Shown here: positions 18,721 to 28,077 of the stretch, in pieces
Layout of the letters: the number at the start of each line of letters is the position of its first letter
Numbering within the stretch: the stretch's first letter is position 1
From: an uncultured Clostridia bacterium
Lineage (GTDB): Bacteria; Bacillota; Clostridia; TANB77; CAG-508
Reading direction: 5' to 3'
Length of the DNA: 64,000 nt
Assembly: GCA_934178555.1 (NCBI GenBank)
Contig: CAKPQL010000003.1
Span: forward strand, 31,430 to 95,429
The notes under the pieces: generated by a model
Told to the model about the DNA's origin: nothing
The model's input: the letters and a program-made list of their open reading frames with translations, nothing else
Databases searched by the model: none
Made by a program: the position numbers and the translations under genes

Positions 18721-19668
18721 TTATTCCCCATCTTCTTTTAATTCCTTTAATTTATCTAAATACTCTGTATACTTCATTTCAAAATCCTGCTTAGACTTTC
18801 TACTAACTGTATCTAATATTAGGCCACCAAAGAATGATTGTATTGCACATATATAAAAGAATATTGATGCAATAAATGACGGAATCTTTGGTACTAGTCC
18901 TGATTTAACATAATCTATTATAACTGGAGTCAAGAATCCAGAACCTATTATAAATAGCACTAATGCTAACCACATAAAAAATGATAAAGGTCTATAGTTT
19001 TTGTATAACGAAACAATAGTTTTTAACACTTTAAATCCATCCGAATACGTATTTAGTTTTGAAGAACTTCCCTCTGGTCTATCTTGATATTCAATTATTA
19101 CATTTTTTGCAAATAAATTTTTGTCTAATGTATGGATTGTCATTTCAGTTTCAATTTCAAATCCTTTTGATAATACAGGGAAAGTCTTTACAAAGCAATA
19201 ACTGAATGCTCTATACCCAGTCATAACATCTCTAATATTACTCTTGTATATAAAATTAATTAATCCTCTAACTAAAACGTTTCCAAAATTATGAAATGGT
19301 CTTTTATTTTCTGTAAAATAAGTAGACGAAAGTCTATCTCCAATTACCATATCTACTTTATCATTTAATACTAAATTTACCATTTCTCTTGCGCTTGATG
19401 AAGGATACGTATCATCTCCATCTGTCATTATATAACATTCTGCATCGATTTCCCTAAACATTCTTTTTATAACATTACCTTTTCCTTGCTTCTTTTCATA
19501 TCTAACTATAGCTCCTGCATTCCTTGCAATTTCATCAGTTCCGTCTGTTGAATTATTATCATATACATAAATAACAGCTTCTGGTAAATCTCTTTTAAAA
19601 TCTTCAATTACTTTTCTTATTGTTTTTGATTCATTATAACAAGGTATTAATACCGCTATCTTATCCAT
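18721..19668 (-). CDS. Polyprenyl-phosphate glycosyltransferase (GT2, GtrB/DPM1-like)
   Basis: 315 residues: N-terminal GT-A domain with VLIPCYNESKTI, DNNSTDGT and the metal-binding MTDGDDTYP, then two C-terminal transmembrane helices (residues ~230-290). Transfers a sugar from a nucleotide donor to undecaprenyl phosphate on the cytoplasmic face, for use by membrane GT-C enzymes. Neighbours are GtrA downstream and a polytopic protein upstream that could be the acceptor-side transferase. Confidence 0.9.
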   Translation of the reverse strand: MDKIAVLIPCYNESKTIRKVIEDFKRDLPEAVIYVYDNNSTDGTDEIARNAGAIVRYEKKQGKGNVIKRMFREIDAECYIMTDGDDTYPSSSAREMVNLVLNDKVDMVIGDRLSSTYFTENKRPFHNFGNVLVRGLINFIYKSNIRDVMTGYRAFSYCFVKTFPVLSKGFEIETEMTIHTLDKNLFAKNVIIEYQDRPEGSSSKLNTYSDGFKVLKTIVSLYKNYRPLSFFMWLALVLFIIGSGFLTPVIIDYVKSGLVPKIPSFIASIFFYICAIQSFFGGLILDTVSRKSKQDFEMKYTEYLDKLKELKEDGE

Positions 19669-19670
19669 AA

Positions 19671-21053
19671 TTAGCTCTCCGTTTCTACTTTTTCTTCTTT
19701 ATGTTTGTAATCACTATATATTTTATAAATACACCATGGTACAACTACCCAAAAAGTTAACATTGTTATATATACATATCTAGTTGATGGCACTGGCATA
19801 GCAGGTGCTAAACTTAACATATTAAGCAAAGATGGTAAAATAAGTAATAGAATTTTTTTATCTTTGTATTTCTTTATTAATACAATAATAGCAATTATTG
19901 ATAAATACATATATATTGCAGGTCTCATTGTTATTATACCTAACGTTCCAGTTTGCCATTTATTTTCTATGTTTTTTAGTTCTTTTACCAATGTAGGTAA
20001 TTTAGAATTTTCCTTTAGCTCAGGATATACATTTTCATAAATATATAATTCCGTCTCTGTAAACATTCCTGCAACATAAGATTCTAGAAAAGGTATTGGG
20101 CTATAAAAAAATGAAGTTGTTTTTATATAGTATTTTACTACTTCTAGTGGATATTGTATAGCTTTATGCAACCCTATTTTTAAATATTCAGTTCCATTTT
20201 CTTTCAAAGCTTCTACTTTTTGGGCTCTTATACTATAATCCATATTATAAAGTTTATATGTGTTTTTTAATTCTTCAACGTCTACAAACTCACTCATATT
20301 TTCTATATCTTCTTCAGTAAATTCCACTTTATCATTATTTAACATTTTTGCCAAAATATGTGATACAGGTCCATACTTGTTTGAATAATTAGCTTCTTTG
20401 ATATTTAATATTTTAAATCCTACACTAGTCATAAGTAAATATGCTGCAATCCAACCTATGCAAACGAAATAAATACTTTTTTCTTTTCTATATATCAAAA
20501 TTAAAACTAATGCCATTATTCCAATTACAATTATACCGTTATGTCTAAATAAACTAACTAGTAAACCTGCCATAAAAAGTAATAAGCAATGATACCATTT
20601 TTTTAACCATTCTTTGTCATTAATTATATCTATTAGAAAAGCTATTAATAAAAGTATCCAAAAAGAATACAATACATCCTTAAGCATATTTACTGCAAAA
20701 TTAAAATTAAGAGGTGTTAAAGCAAATAGGCAAGATACAAAAAATAACACTAATTTATTTACTTTATAATATTTTTCTATTCTAGTTAATGTATAAGCAA
20801 AAATGAATGCTATTAATATATATTGTATTATTATTACAAAAGCTGGAGAATTACAAATTCGTGTTAAAAGGAAAATATATATAGTGCTATATGCTGGATG
20901 CCAATTGTCAATTTCTCCTGTTTGTACTTGATTCCATTGAACCATGGCATCAGGAGAAAGTATTCCTGGCCAATAAGCTAACATTACAATTGAAAATACG
21001 ATTATCATAGGTAAAGCATATACAAGTATTGATGGCATTTTAAACTTTTTCAT
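19671..21053 (-). CDS. Polytopic membrane protein (DUF6020-like, possible GT-C glycosyltransferase)
   Basis: 460 residues with about ten hydrophobic helices. The N-terminal signature YWPGILSPDAMVQWNQ, with a downstream NWHPAYSTIY, is what I associate with the DUF6020 group. A large soluble loop lies around residues 225-350. The early acidic residue after the first helix and the co-location with a polyprenyl-phosphate sugar synthase suggest a GT-C-type transferase, but this is inference. It overlaps wecB by 14 bases; SD AAAGGAG precedes ATG. Confidence 0.7.
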   Translation of the reverse strand: MKKFKMPSILVYALPMIIVFSIVMLAYWPGILSPDAMVQWNQVQTGEIDNWHPAYSTIYIFLLTRICNSPAFVIIIQYILIAFIFAYTLTRIEKYYKVNKLVLFFVSCLFALTPLNFNFAVNMLKDVLYSFWILLLIAFLIDIINDKEWLKKWYHCLLLFMAGLLVSLFRHNGIIVIGIMALVLILIYRKEKSIYFVCIGWIAAYLLMTSVGFKILNIKEANYSNKYGPVSHILAKMLNNDKVEFTEEDIENMSEFVDVEELKNTYKLYNMDYSIRAQKVEALKENGTEYLKIGLHKAIQYPLEVVKYYIKTTSFFYSPIPFLESYVAGMFTETELYIYENVYPELKENSKLPTLVKELKNIENKWQTGTLGIITMRPAIYMYLSIIAIIVLIKKYKDKKILLLILPSLLNMLSLAPAMPVPSTRYVYITMLTFWVVVPWCIYKIYSDYKHKEEKVETES

Positions 21054-22170
21054 TTAGTTTCTCCTTTCCATATTTTTGGATTATTGCATCTGCAATTCTT
21101 TTGCTTGCATACCCATCTCCATATGGATTAGATGCTTTACTCATACTATCATATATTTCTTTATTTGTTAATAACTCTTTAGTCAAAGAATAAATTGTTT
21201 CTTCATTTGTTCCAGCTAGTTTTAAAGTTCCTGCATCTATTCCTTCAGGTCTTTCTGTTGTATCTCTTAATACTAATACAGGTTTACCTAAAGATGGTGC
21301 TTCTTCTTGAATTCCGCCACTATCTGTCAAGATTAAATAAGATTTATTTAAAAAATTATGAAAATCTATTACTTCTAGTGGAGATATTAATTTTATTTTT
21401 TCGTCATCGCCTAGTATTTCATTTGCAATTTGCTTTACTTTAGGATTTAAGTGTACTGGGTATATAACCTTTACATCTGGGAACTCATCAACAATTCTTT
21501 TGATTGCTCTGAACATATGTCTCATTGGTTCACCAAGATTTTCTCTTCTGTGTGCTGTAACAAGTATTAATTTATCGTTTCCAACCCAATCAAATATTTC
21601 ATTTGAATAACTTGAATCAACTGTAGTTGCTAAAGCATCTATAGCTGTATTTCCTGTAACATATATATTTTTTTCATTCTTTCCTTCTGCAATTAAGCTT
21701 TGTTTACTCTTCTCTGTAGGAGCAAAATGCATATCTGCTAGAACACCTACCATTTGTCTATTCATTTCTTCTGGATATGGAGAATACTTATTCCAAGTTC
21801 TAAGTCCTGCTTCCACATGTCCAATATCTGTTTGTGTATAGTATGCTGCTAGTGCACCAGCAAATGTAGTAGTTGTATCTCCATGCACTAAAACAATGTT
21901 AGGTTTTTCTTTATTTATAACTTCTTCTATTCCCTTTAATGCTCTACTTGTAATATCACTTAATGTTTGCCCTTGTTGCATTATATTTAAATCGTAGTCT
22001 GGAGTAATTTTAAATACTTCCAACACTTGATCTAACATTTGTCTGTGTTGAGCAGTAACACACACAATACACTGAATTTCTTCCCTTGATTTTAATTCTT
22101 TTACTAAAGGAGCCATTTTTATTGCTTCTGGTCTTGTTCCAAATACTGTCATTACTTTTATTTTATCCAT
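21040..22170 (-). CDS. wecB: UDP-N-acetylglucosamine 2-epimerase (non-hydrolysing)
   Basis: Interconverts UDP-GlcNAc and UDP-ManNAc, the donor for the TagA/WecG-type transferase encoded next. 376 residues with VMTVFGTRPEAIKMAPL, HGDTTTTFAGALAAYY, HVEAGLRTWNKYSPYPEE and TDSGGIQEEAP. Overlaps its neighbours on both sides, indicating one operon. Confidence 0.96.
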   Translation of the reverse strand: MDKIKVMTVFGTRPEAIKMAPLVKELKSREEIQCIVCVTAQHRQMLDQVLEVFKITPDYDLNIMQQGQTLSDITSRALKGIEEVINKEKPNIVLVHGDTTTTFAGALAAYYTQTDIGHVEAGLRTWNKYSPYPEEMNRQMVGVLADMHFAPTEKSKQSLIAEGKNEKNIYVTGNTAIDALATTVDSSYSNEIFDWVGNDKLILVTAHRRENLGEPMRHMFRAIKRIVDEFPDVKVIYPVHLNPKVKQIANEILGDDEKIKLISPLEVIDFHNFLNKSYLILTDSGGIQEEAPSLGKPVLVLRDTTERPEGIDAGTLKLAGTNEETIYSLTKELLTNKEIYDSMSKASNPYGDGYASKRIADAIIQKYGKEKLNEKV

Positions 22171-22900
22171 TATTTTTCCCTCCGTCTTTTTTATGTATTA
22201 ACACTAAAAATATAAATTTTATTAATTTTAGTTGCCTAAAAACACGTCTTGGTTGCTTTATTAATCTATATAACCATTCCAAATTACATCTTATAATCCA
22301 ATCTGGAGCTCTTTTTATAGAATTACTTATAACATCAAAGCTTCCTCCTACTGGCATAAATATTTTTACAGATTTAAGTTCACTTCTATGATTAATAATA
22401 AATTGCTCTTGCTTTGGACTGCCTAATCCAACAAATAATATATTGGCACCTGATTTATTTATACTTTCCAAAACCATCTCTTCTTTTTCATAGCCATTAC
22501 ATGTTCCAACTATATTTATACCATGAATTTTCTTTTCTAGTTCTTCTTTTGCTTTATCTGCTACTCCAATTTTTGAACCATATAAAAATATTTTAGAATT
22601 ATATTTTATAGACTCTACACATATTTCATTCATTAAATCTATACCTGTAATTCTTTGATTTATGCTACCTTTTGACATTTTTGACGCATAAACTATACCT
22701 ATCCCATCTGGAATTTGATATTTTTCAGAATTAAAAATTTGAATTAAATCTTTATTTTTATAATTTTTAATTATTATTTCTGGATTTATATTTACAATAA
22801 AATTAGAAATATTATTACTAAAATCTTTAAATATTTCTCTAACTATTTCACTATAATTAGTATTACAAACTTCAAATCCTAATATGCTTTCTTTATCCAT
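22163..22900 (-). CDS. tagA: WecG/TagA/CpsF-family glycosyltransferase (N-acetylmannosaminyltransferase)
   Basis: GT26 enzyme expected to add ManNAc to lipid-linked GlcNAc, the committed step of wall-polymer linkage-unit synthesis. 245 residues: NPEIIIKNYKNKDL, IPDGIGIVYASK, ITGIDLM and VGLGSPKQEQFI, plus a basic C-terminal tail (RAPDWIIRCNLEWLYRL). It follows the donor synthase gene wecB with an 8-base overlap. Confidence 0.92.
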   Translation of the reverse strand: MDKESILGFEVCNTNYSEIVREIFKDFSNNISNFIVNINPEIIIKNYKNKDLIQIFNSEKYQIPDGIGIVYASKMSKGSINQRITGIDLMNEICVESIKYNSKIFLYGSKIGVADKAKEELEKKIHGINIVGTCNGYEKEEMVLESINKSGANILFVGLGSPKQEQFIINHRSELKSVKIFMPVGGSFDVISNSIKRAPDWIIRCNLEWLYRLIKQPRRVFRQLKLIKFIFLVLIHKKDGGKNNG

Positions 22901-22909
22901 ATTATTTCC

Positions 22910-24208
22910 TTATTTTTCATTTTCTTTTAACAAATTTATAATCACTTTTGCTTTAGCTTCCCATGTGTTTTCTAATGCTTCTTTATTTAAGAGTTCAAAA
23001 TATTCTTTGTTTTCTTTACTAGATAATGTGATTGCTTTATCTACTAGTTCTACAAATTCATCATTGTTTTTCGCAATCATTACTGATTCATATTTTTTGC
23101 ATTCGTTCATCGCCGTTGTTACTATTGGCTTTCCCATTGCCATATATTCAAATAATTTTAATGGTGAAGTAGATTGAGTAATCTCATTTATTAAAAAAGG
23201 TATAGTACATACATTAAAATAATTTGCATAATTTGGTAGCTCTTCATATTTTTTAGAACCTAAAAAGTATACATTAGTACATCCTCCTAGATTTGATTTT
23301 TCAAAAGAATCATCATATTTTACTCCCAAAAGAACAATATTATATTCAGGTCTTTTTTTTGCCAAATATTTTACCATTTCATAATCAAACCAACTAGCAA
23401 GTGCACCATAATACCCAATTATAGGTTTCTTCTCATTTACAATATCTAAAAATTTTTTATCATAACTAAAATCTTTATTTAAAATATTAAAATGATTGTA
23501 ATCAACCCCATTGCATGCAAATGCTAATTTTTCTGTTCCTCTTTTTGAAATAACATCTTTTTGTATTTCATCAGCTGTTACTATAACAAATACATTTTCT
23601 TTGTCATTTAACATATATTCATATTTTTCTTTTATATTTATAGGCAATTCTTTAGTTCCAATTATTAGTGGACTTAAATCATCTATATATTCATATATAA
23701 TTTTATAGCCATCGTTAAGATATTGTTTTAATTCACTTATAGTCATATTATAATCTGTAGAATATATTTGAATGTATCGTGGTAAATTTATATTTCTAAC
23801 CTTTTCCAATATCATTTTCTTAATTGCACGATTGTTAAAATTAACTAAAAACAAATTATCTTCTACTTTTTTTATTTGTTTTACATTATCAGTCATTGTT
23901 GTTACTTCATATAATACTAAGCATCTCTTTCGTGCAAGGTTTATAGATATATGTTGTGGTCTTTGAAATAATGGAACATTCCATCCAAAGTCACTTTTCC
24001 AAATAATAATTCTATCAAAATTATTATTTAAAAATATATTATCTAATAAATTTTTATATTTCCTTTTATTTAATTTTACATTTATATAACTAAATATATT
24101 TATTTTTGATAAATATTTTGCTTTTATATATTTGAATGTTTTTTTTATTGTAACTAGTATTCCATCTTTCTTTATCACAAATATAATCTTTTCAAATTTT
24201 TTTTTCAT
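22910..24208 (-). CDS. Glycosyltransferase, GT4-like (GT-B fold)
   Basis: 432 residues. The C-terminal half has GT-B features (IIGYYGALASWFDYEMV, VYFLGSKKYEELPNY, TSPLKLFEYMAMGKPIV with the donor-binding Glu). The N-terminal part reads FGWNVPLFQRPQHISINLARK, typical of enzymes that modify surface polysaccharides. A short basic N-terminal segment (KKFEKIIFVIKKDG) resembles the start of the next gene. Acceptor and sugar cannot be predicted. SD GGGAG before ATG. Confidence 0.85.
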   Translation of the reverse strand: MKKKFEKIIFVIKKDGILVTIKKTFKYIKAKYLSKINIFSYINVKLNKRKYKNLLDNIFLNNNFDRIIIWKSDFGWNVPLFQRPQHISINLARKRCLVLYEVTTMTDNVKQIKKVEDNLFLVNFNNRAIKKMILEKVRNINLPRYIQIYSTDYNMTISELKQYLNDGYKIIYEYIDDLSPLIIGTKELPINIKEKYEYMLNDKENVFVIVTADEIQKDVISKRGTEKLAFACNGVDYNHFNILNKDFSYDKKFLDIVNEKKPIIGYYGALASWFDYEMVKYLAKKRPEYNIVLLGVKYDDSFEKSNLGGCTNVYFLGSKKYEELPNYANYFNVCTIPFLINEITQSTSPLKLFEYMAMGKPIVTTAMNECKKYESVMIAKNNDEFVELVDKAITLSSKENKEYFELLNKEALENTWEAKAKVIINLLKENEK

Positions 24209-24265
24209 TATTACTCCCTAGTATTCATATACCTTTGTATCGCTTGGCTTTATAAATTATCTGTA

Positions 24266-26257
24266 CTATTTTACATACTTAAATATAAGATTTGGATCAA
24301 TTTTTTTCCATTTACTTAAGAAATATTCTCCCTTTTCTCTTATCAATTTATAGTGAGCAGCTGTACCACTTTTAGTTGTTTGATGTGGTAAATGTCCAAC
24401 ACCTAAGTGTGGTGAATAATATATTTCTAGACCAGCATTTCTTACTTTTAATGATAAATCTGTATCTTCATAACATGTTGGGTCATAATTCAAATCAAAT
24501 CCTTCGATTTTATCAAATAAATCTTTCTTTATAATATATCCACATGTAGCTAAATATCCAATATCACTCCTACAAATTGCATTTGGTGGCATATATTTAT
24601 GTTCAAAAGAATCAACAACCATATATGCAAATCCCTTTCTATTGAACCAACCAGCTCCCCAGCCGATACTACCAATTTTATCATTCTCTTGCATTAATTC
24701 TATATAATTATCTAACCAATATTTGTTTGTAATCCATTCGTCACTGTCTAAAAACACAATATACTTACCTTTAGAATTTTCTACTCCTAAATTTCTTCCT
24801 GAAGAGCATCCATTTTTGCTATTTCTTACTAATGTTATTTTATCTGAATAATTTTCTTTTAAAATTTCATAAGAACCATCTGTACTGTTATTGTCAACAA
24901 TTACTATTTGATAATTATATCTTTCATTATTTAGTAGCAATGTATCAACACACTTGAATATAACTTTTTTATTATTGTAGTTAAGTACTACTATAGATAT
25001 GTTACCATATACATCACTATCTTTTTCCCATTTGTTTACTGGAAATAGAACATCTAGCATTTCACTGCATCTACTATACCAGTTATTTTTGTTTATAAAT
25101 TCATCTCTGGCTGATATATTTACATCGTTTTTTGAATTCATAATATGATTTATCCAATCCTCTGATTCTAAACTTGTATAAGTATTTGGATATCCATTAA
25201 TATCTGGTAATTCTGTTGCAATTACCTCTTTATTCATTGATATATATTCAAATATTTTTAATGGAGAAACATAATCCCCAATACTTCCTTGTTTAAATGG
25301 TAATATTGCAAAATCAGAATATTGTAGATATGCAGGCAACTCTTCTTGTTTTTTTAATCCTAAGAAATGAACATTGTTTGGCATTTCTTCTACTTTTTGT
25401 CTTATACCACTATAATCACCAATTAAGTTGATACTTATATATGCACTACTATCTGCAACCTTTTTTATTATATCCCAATCAAACCAATTTCCCCAAAGAG
25501 ATCCATAATATATTAAAGTTTTTTCATTAGTATATAAATCTTCAGGTTTTTTATACTCTTTTCTTGGTTCGAATAAATCATCATCAACAGCATTAGCTAG
25601 ATAATATACTTTCTTATTTACTATTCCATATTTTTTTAAATACATTTCTGTTTGCTGAACTAATTTTTTGGCTGTTGCAGTAATCATATCAGCATTCTGT
25701 AACATACTTTCTAATGTAGCTTCATCAAAGAACATTTCCCCCAAAGAAGTTTCCCAATTATCGATATTCTCATATATAATTTTAGCTGACTTGTTCTTAG
25801 CAATATTTAAAAACTCTTTAAATTTTAATATTGGAGCTTCAAATATAAATATATCATCTTTATTTACTCTTTCTTCTATTATTTTTTTATCAACATTATC
25901 TATATATTGGTGCATTACTAATGGCATTGACATCAATGGTATATTTCCCTCTGTACATTCGTAAGCATAAATATAGTATACCGCAAATCCAAGTTTATTA
26001 AAGATCTTTGCTAATTGTGATGAACGTTGTCCTCCTCCAACATCAAAGTATGGTACTGTTCCAAATATATATATACTTTTTTTACTTTTTAATATAATAT
26101 TAGAATTATCTTTATTTTCATCAGTTAAATCAAAGTTTTTAAACTTTTCTAATTGCTTATTTTTTAAAATGTCTTTCTTAAAAATCTTTTTTATTATTAT
26201 TCTTATCGTTTCTCTAAATCCATGACACTTATAATACATTATTACTTTTTTAAACAT
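24266..26257 (-). CDS. Two-domain glycosyltransferase (GT4-like + GT2)
   Basis: 663 residues. Residues ~60-395 form a GT-B domain (FGTVPYFDVGGGQRSSQLAKIF, YYGSLWGNWFDWDI, VSPLKIFEYISMNKEVIATE). Residues ~415-640 form a GT2/GT-A domain (ISIVVLNYNNKKVIFKC, DNNSTDGSYEIL, FLDSDEW and a CYEDTDLSLK acceptor motif). The first ~40 residues are basic and amphipathic, as in the neighbouring GT, suggesting membrane association. One polypeptide could add two successive sugars. Start at 26257 (second ATG), which gives a seven-base spacing from AAGGAG. Confidence 0.88.
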   Translation of the reverse strand: MFKKVIMYYKCHGFRETIRIIIKKIFKKDILKNKQLEKFKNFDLTDENKDNSNIILKSKKSIYIFGTVPYFDVGGGQRSSQLAKIFNKLGFAVYYIYAYECTEGNIPLMSMPLVMHQYIDNVDKKIIEERVNKDDIFIFEAPILKFKEFLNIAKNKSAKIIYENIDNWETSLGEMFFDEATLESMLQNADMITATAKKLVQQTEMYLKKYGIVNKKVYYLANAVDDDLFEPRKEYKKPEDLYTNEKTLIYYGSLWGNWFDWDIIKKVADSSAYISINLIGDYSGIRQKVEEMPNNVHFLGLKKQEELPAYLQYSDFAILPFKQGSIGDYVSPLKIFEYISMNKEVIATELPDINGYPNTYTSLESEDWINHIMNSKNDVNISARDEFINKNNWYSRCSEMLDVLFPVNKWEKDSDVYGNISIVVLNYNNKKVIFKCVDTLLLNNERYNYQIVIVDNNSTDGSYEILKENYSDKITLVRNSKNGCSSGRNLGVENSKGKYIVFLDSDEWITNKYWLDNYIELMQENDKIGSIGWGAGWFNRKGFAYMVVDSFEHKYMPPNAICRSDIGYLATCGYIIKKDLFDKIEGFDLNYDPTCYEDTDLSLKVRNAGLEIYYSPHLGVGHLPHQTTKSGTAAHYKLIREKGEYFLSKWKKIDPNLIFKYVK

Positions 26258-26284
26258 CTTCATTCTCCTTACTTTATTAACAAC

Positions 26285-27028
26285 TTACGTATTATATTTT
26301 TTCGCATATTCATTGCAAACTTCTTCAGCATTTCCAATCATTTTTATTTTTCCATGTTCTAGCCAAATTACTCTATCGCACAATGATTTTATTGATTCTA
26401 ATGAATGTGATACATATAAAACTGTAGTACCTCCCTTAATCATTCCTCTCATTTTTTCTTCACTTTTCTGTTGAAATGCAATGTCTCCAACTGATAATAT
26501 TTCATCTACTATAAGAATTTCTGGATCTACTATAGTAGAAATAGAAAATGCAAGTCTAGCTACCATTCCTGACGAGAAATTTCTAACCGGTACATCTAAG
26601 AAATCTATTAATTCAGAAAAATCTACAATTTCATTAAATTTTTTATCAATAAATTCTTTCGAATACCCTAATACTGCTCCATTTAAATAAATATTTTCTC
26701 TTGCAGTAAGGTCAGGATCAAATCCAGCGCCTAATTCTATCATAGGGCATACATTACCATATATTTCTATATTTCCTTTAGTAGGTTTCATAACTCCTGC
26801 TACTATTTTTAACAACGTTGATTTTCCAGCCCCATTGCTTCCAACAAATCCAATTACCTCACCTTTTTTTACTTCAAAATTAACATCGGTTAAAGCCCAA
26901 AAATCATTATTTTTTTTATTCTCTTTATTCTTTTCCTTCTTAAACATATTAATAAAAAATAATTTTAGAGAAAAATTCTTCTCTATTCCAAGATTAAATC
27001 TCATGGATACATTATTAACTTTTATCAT
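26285..27028 (-). CDS. Polysaccharide/teichoic acid ABC exporter, ATPase subunit (TagH/Wzt N-terminal type)
   Basis: 247 residues: Walker A GSNGAGKST, signature NFSSGMVARLAF, Walker B ILIVDEILSVGD and H-loop VSHS. The EIL(A/S)VGD motif and MIELGAGFDPDLTARENI are diagnostic for the polysaccharide export subfamily. It lacks the C-terminal substrate-recognition domain of long Wzt proteins. It pairs with the permease encoded nine bases upstream and exports the lipid-linked glycan made by this cluster. Confidence 0.92.
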   Translation of the reverse strand: MIKVNNVSMRFNLGIEKNFSLKLFFINMFKKEKNKENKKNNDFWALTDVNFEVKKGEVIGFVGSNGAGKSTLLKIVAGVMKPTKGNIEIYGNVCPMIELGAGFDPDLTARENIYLNGAVLGYSKEFIDKKFNEIVDFSELIDFLDVPVRNFSSGMVARLAFSISTIVDPEILIVDEILSVGDIAFQQKSEEKMRGMIKGGTTVLYVSHSLESIKSLCDRVIWLEHGKIKMIGNAEEVCNEYAKKYNT

Positions 27029-27036
27029 ACTGCCTC

Positions 27037-27825
27037 CTATACATAATAAATAAATTTATCCTGATTCTTTTTAAATACTACAATTCCTATAATTAGTGTT
27101 ACTATTGATGTTATAGCACATATAGCAAATGTAAAAGCACTAGGCATTTCATTATATAAAATAATTCTTCTAGCGAAATTAATATAATGATAAATCGGAT
27201 TGCATTTTAAAAGCAGTTGTATTTCTGGTGATATTATTGTAATGTCATACATTATTGGAGTTAAATACGTCCATATTGTAATAACAATTCCATATATATA
27301 AAACATATCTCTTAAAAAAACTGAAATTGTAGATAATATAAATCCCATTCCTAATGTAAACATAAATAAACAAATAAAGGCATATGGTAATAATAAGTGA
27401 TAAATATTAATTCCCGTTCCTGTAACTAATATTACAATATATAAAGGAATTAATGTAAGTAAGAAATTTATACCTATGAATAAACATTTAGATAGCGGAA
27501 ATATATACTTTGGAATATATACTTTATTAATCAATCCAAAATTAGCTACAACTGAACTCATTGCTAAATTAGATGCCTCACTAAAATAATTAAACATTAC
27601 TAAACCAGTTAATAGATACACTAAATAATTTACACCTGGTGTACTAAATTTAAAGAAATTAGAAAATATAATAGCCATTACAATCATCATTAATACAGGA
27701 TACAATAAACTCCATACAATTCCAAGAACAGACCTTTTATATTTTACTTTAAAATCCCTACTTACTAACTGCTGCAATAAAAAACTATATTTTTTAAAAT
27801 TTGTCCATATATTTTTTAAAAACAT
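27037..27825 (-). CDS. Polysaccharide/teichoic acid ABC exporter, permease subunit (TagG/Wzm type)
   Basis: 262 residues, six transmembrane helices, with the ABC-2 signature near the N-terminus (QLVSRDFKVKYKRSVLGIVWSLLYPVLMM). Start set at 27825 by GGAGGT eight bases before ATG; a longer in-frame reading would run through the promoter at 27851-27879. First gene of the surface-glycan operon that runs down to gtrA. Confidence 0.92.
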   Translation of the reverse strand: MFLKNIWTNFKKYSFLLQQLVSRDFKVKYKRSVLGIVWSLLYPVLMMIVMAIIFSNFFKFSTPGVNYLVYLLTGLVMFNYFSEASNLAMSSVVANFGLINKVYIPKYIFPLSKCLFIGINFLLTLIPLYIVILVTGTGINIYHLLLPYAFICLFMFTLGMGFILSTISVFLRDMFYIYGIVITIWTYLTPIMYDITIISPEIQLLLKCNPIYHYINFARRIILYNEMPSAFTFAICAITSIVTLIIGIVVFKKNQDKFIYYV

Positions 27826-27850
27826 AATTACCTCCACTATAAACAAAGTT

Positions 27851-27879
27851 ATTATATATAAAATGTATTTATTAATCAA
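27851..27879 (-). promoter_or_regulatory. Promoter of the surface-glycan operon
   Basis: Minus strand: -35 TTGATT (27874-27879), 17-base spacer, -10 TATAAT (27851-27856), about 25 bases upstream of the permease ATG. Confidence 0.7.
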
Positions 27880-27944
27880 GTAAATTTTTAAAAAAATATA
27901 CGGAAACTTGATTTTATTAAATTTTATTTTCTGTCTTTCATATT

Positions 27945-27986
27945 ATATAAATATAGAGGCGTTAAAAAACGCCTCTATATTTATAT
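27945..27986. terminator. Perfect 19-bp hairpin downstream of clpB
   Basis: Arms 27945-27963 and 27968-27986 are perfectly complementary (core AGAGGCGTT/AACGCCTCT) around AAAA. It lies 91 bases past the clpB stop. The U-tract is weak, so it may be a terminator or a 3'-end stabilising hairpin. Confidence 0.7.
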
Positions 27987-28077
27987 AAGTTAATTCTAAT
28001 AAACTGTAAAACTGCTAATTCCGTAGCAATTATAATTATGACTTCATATTCTTTGTTGCTTTATCTTGATTCATTAT

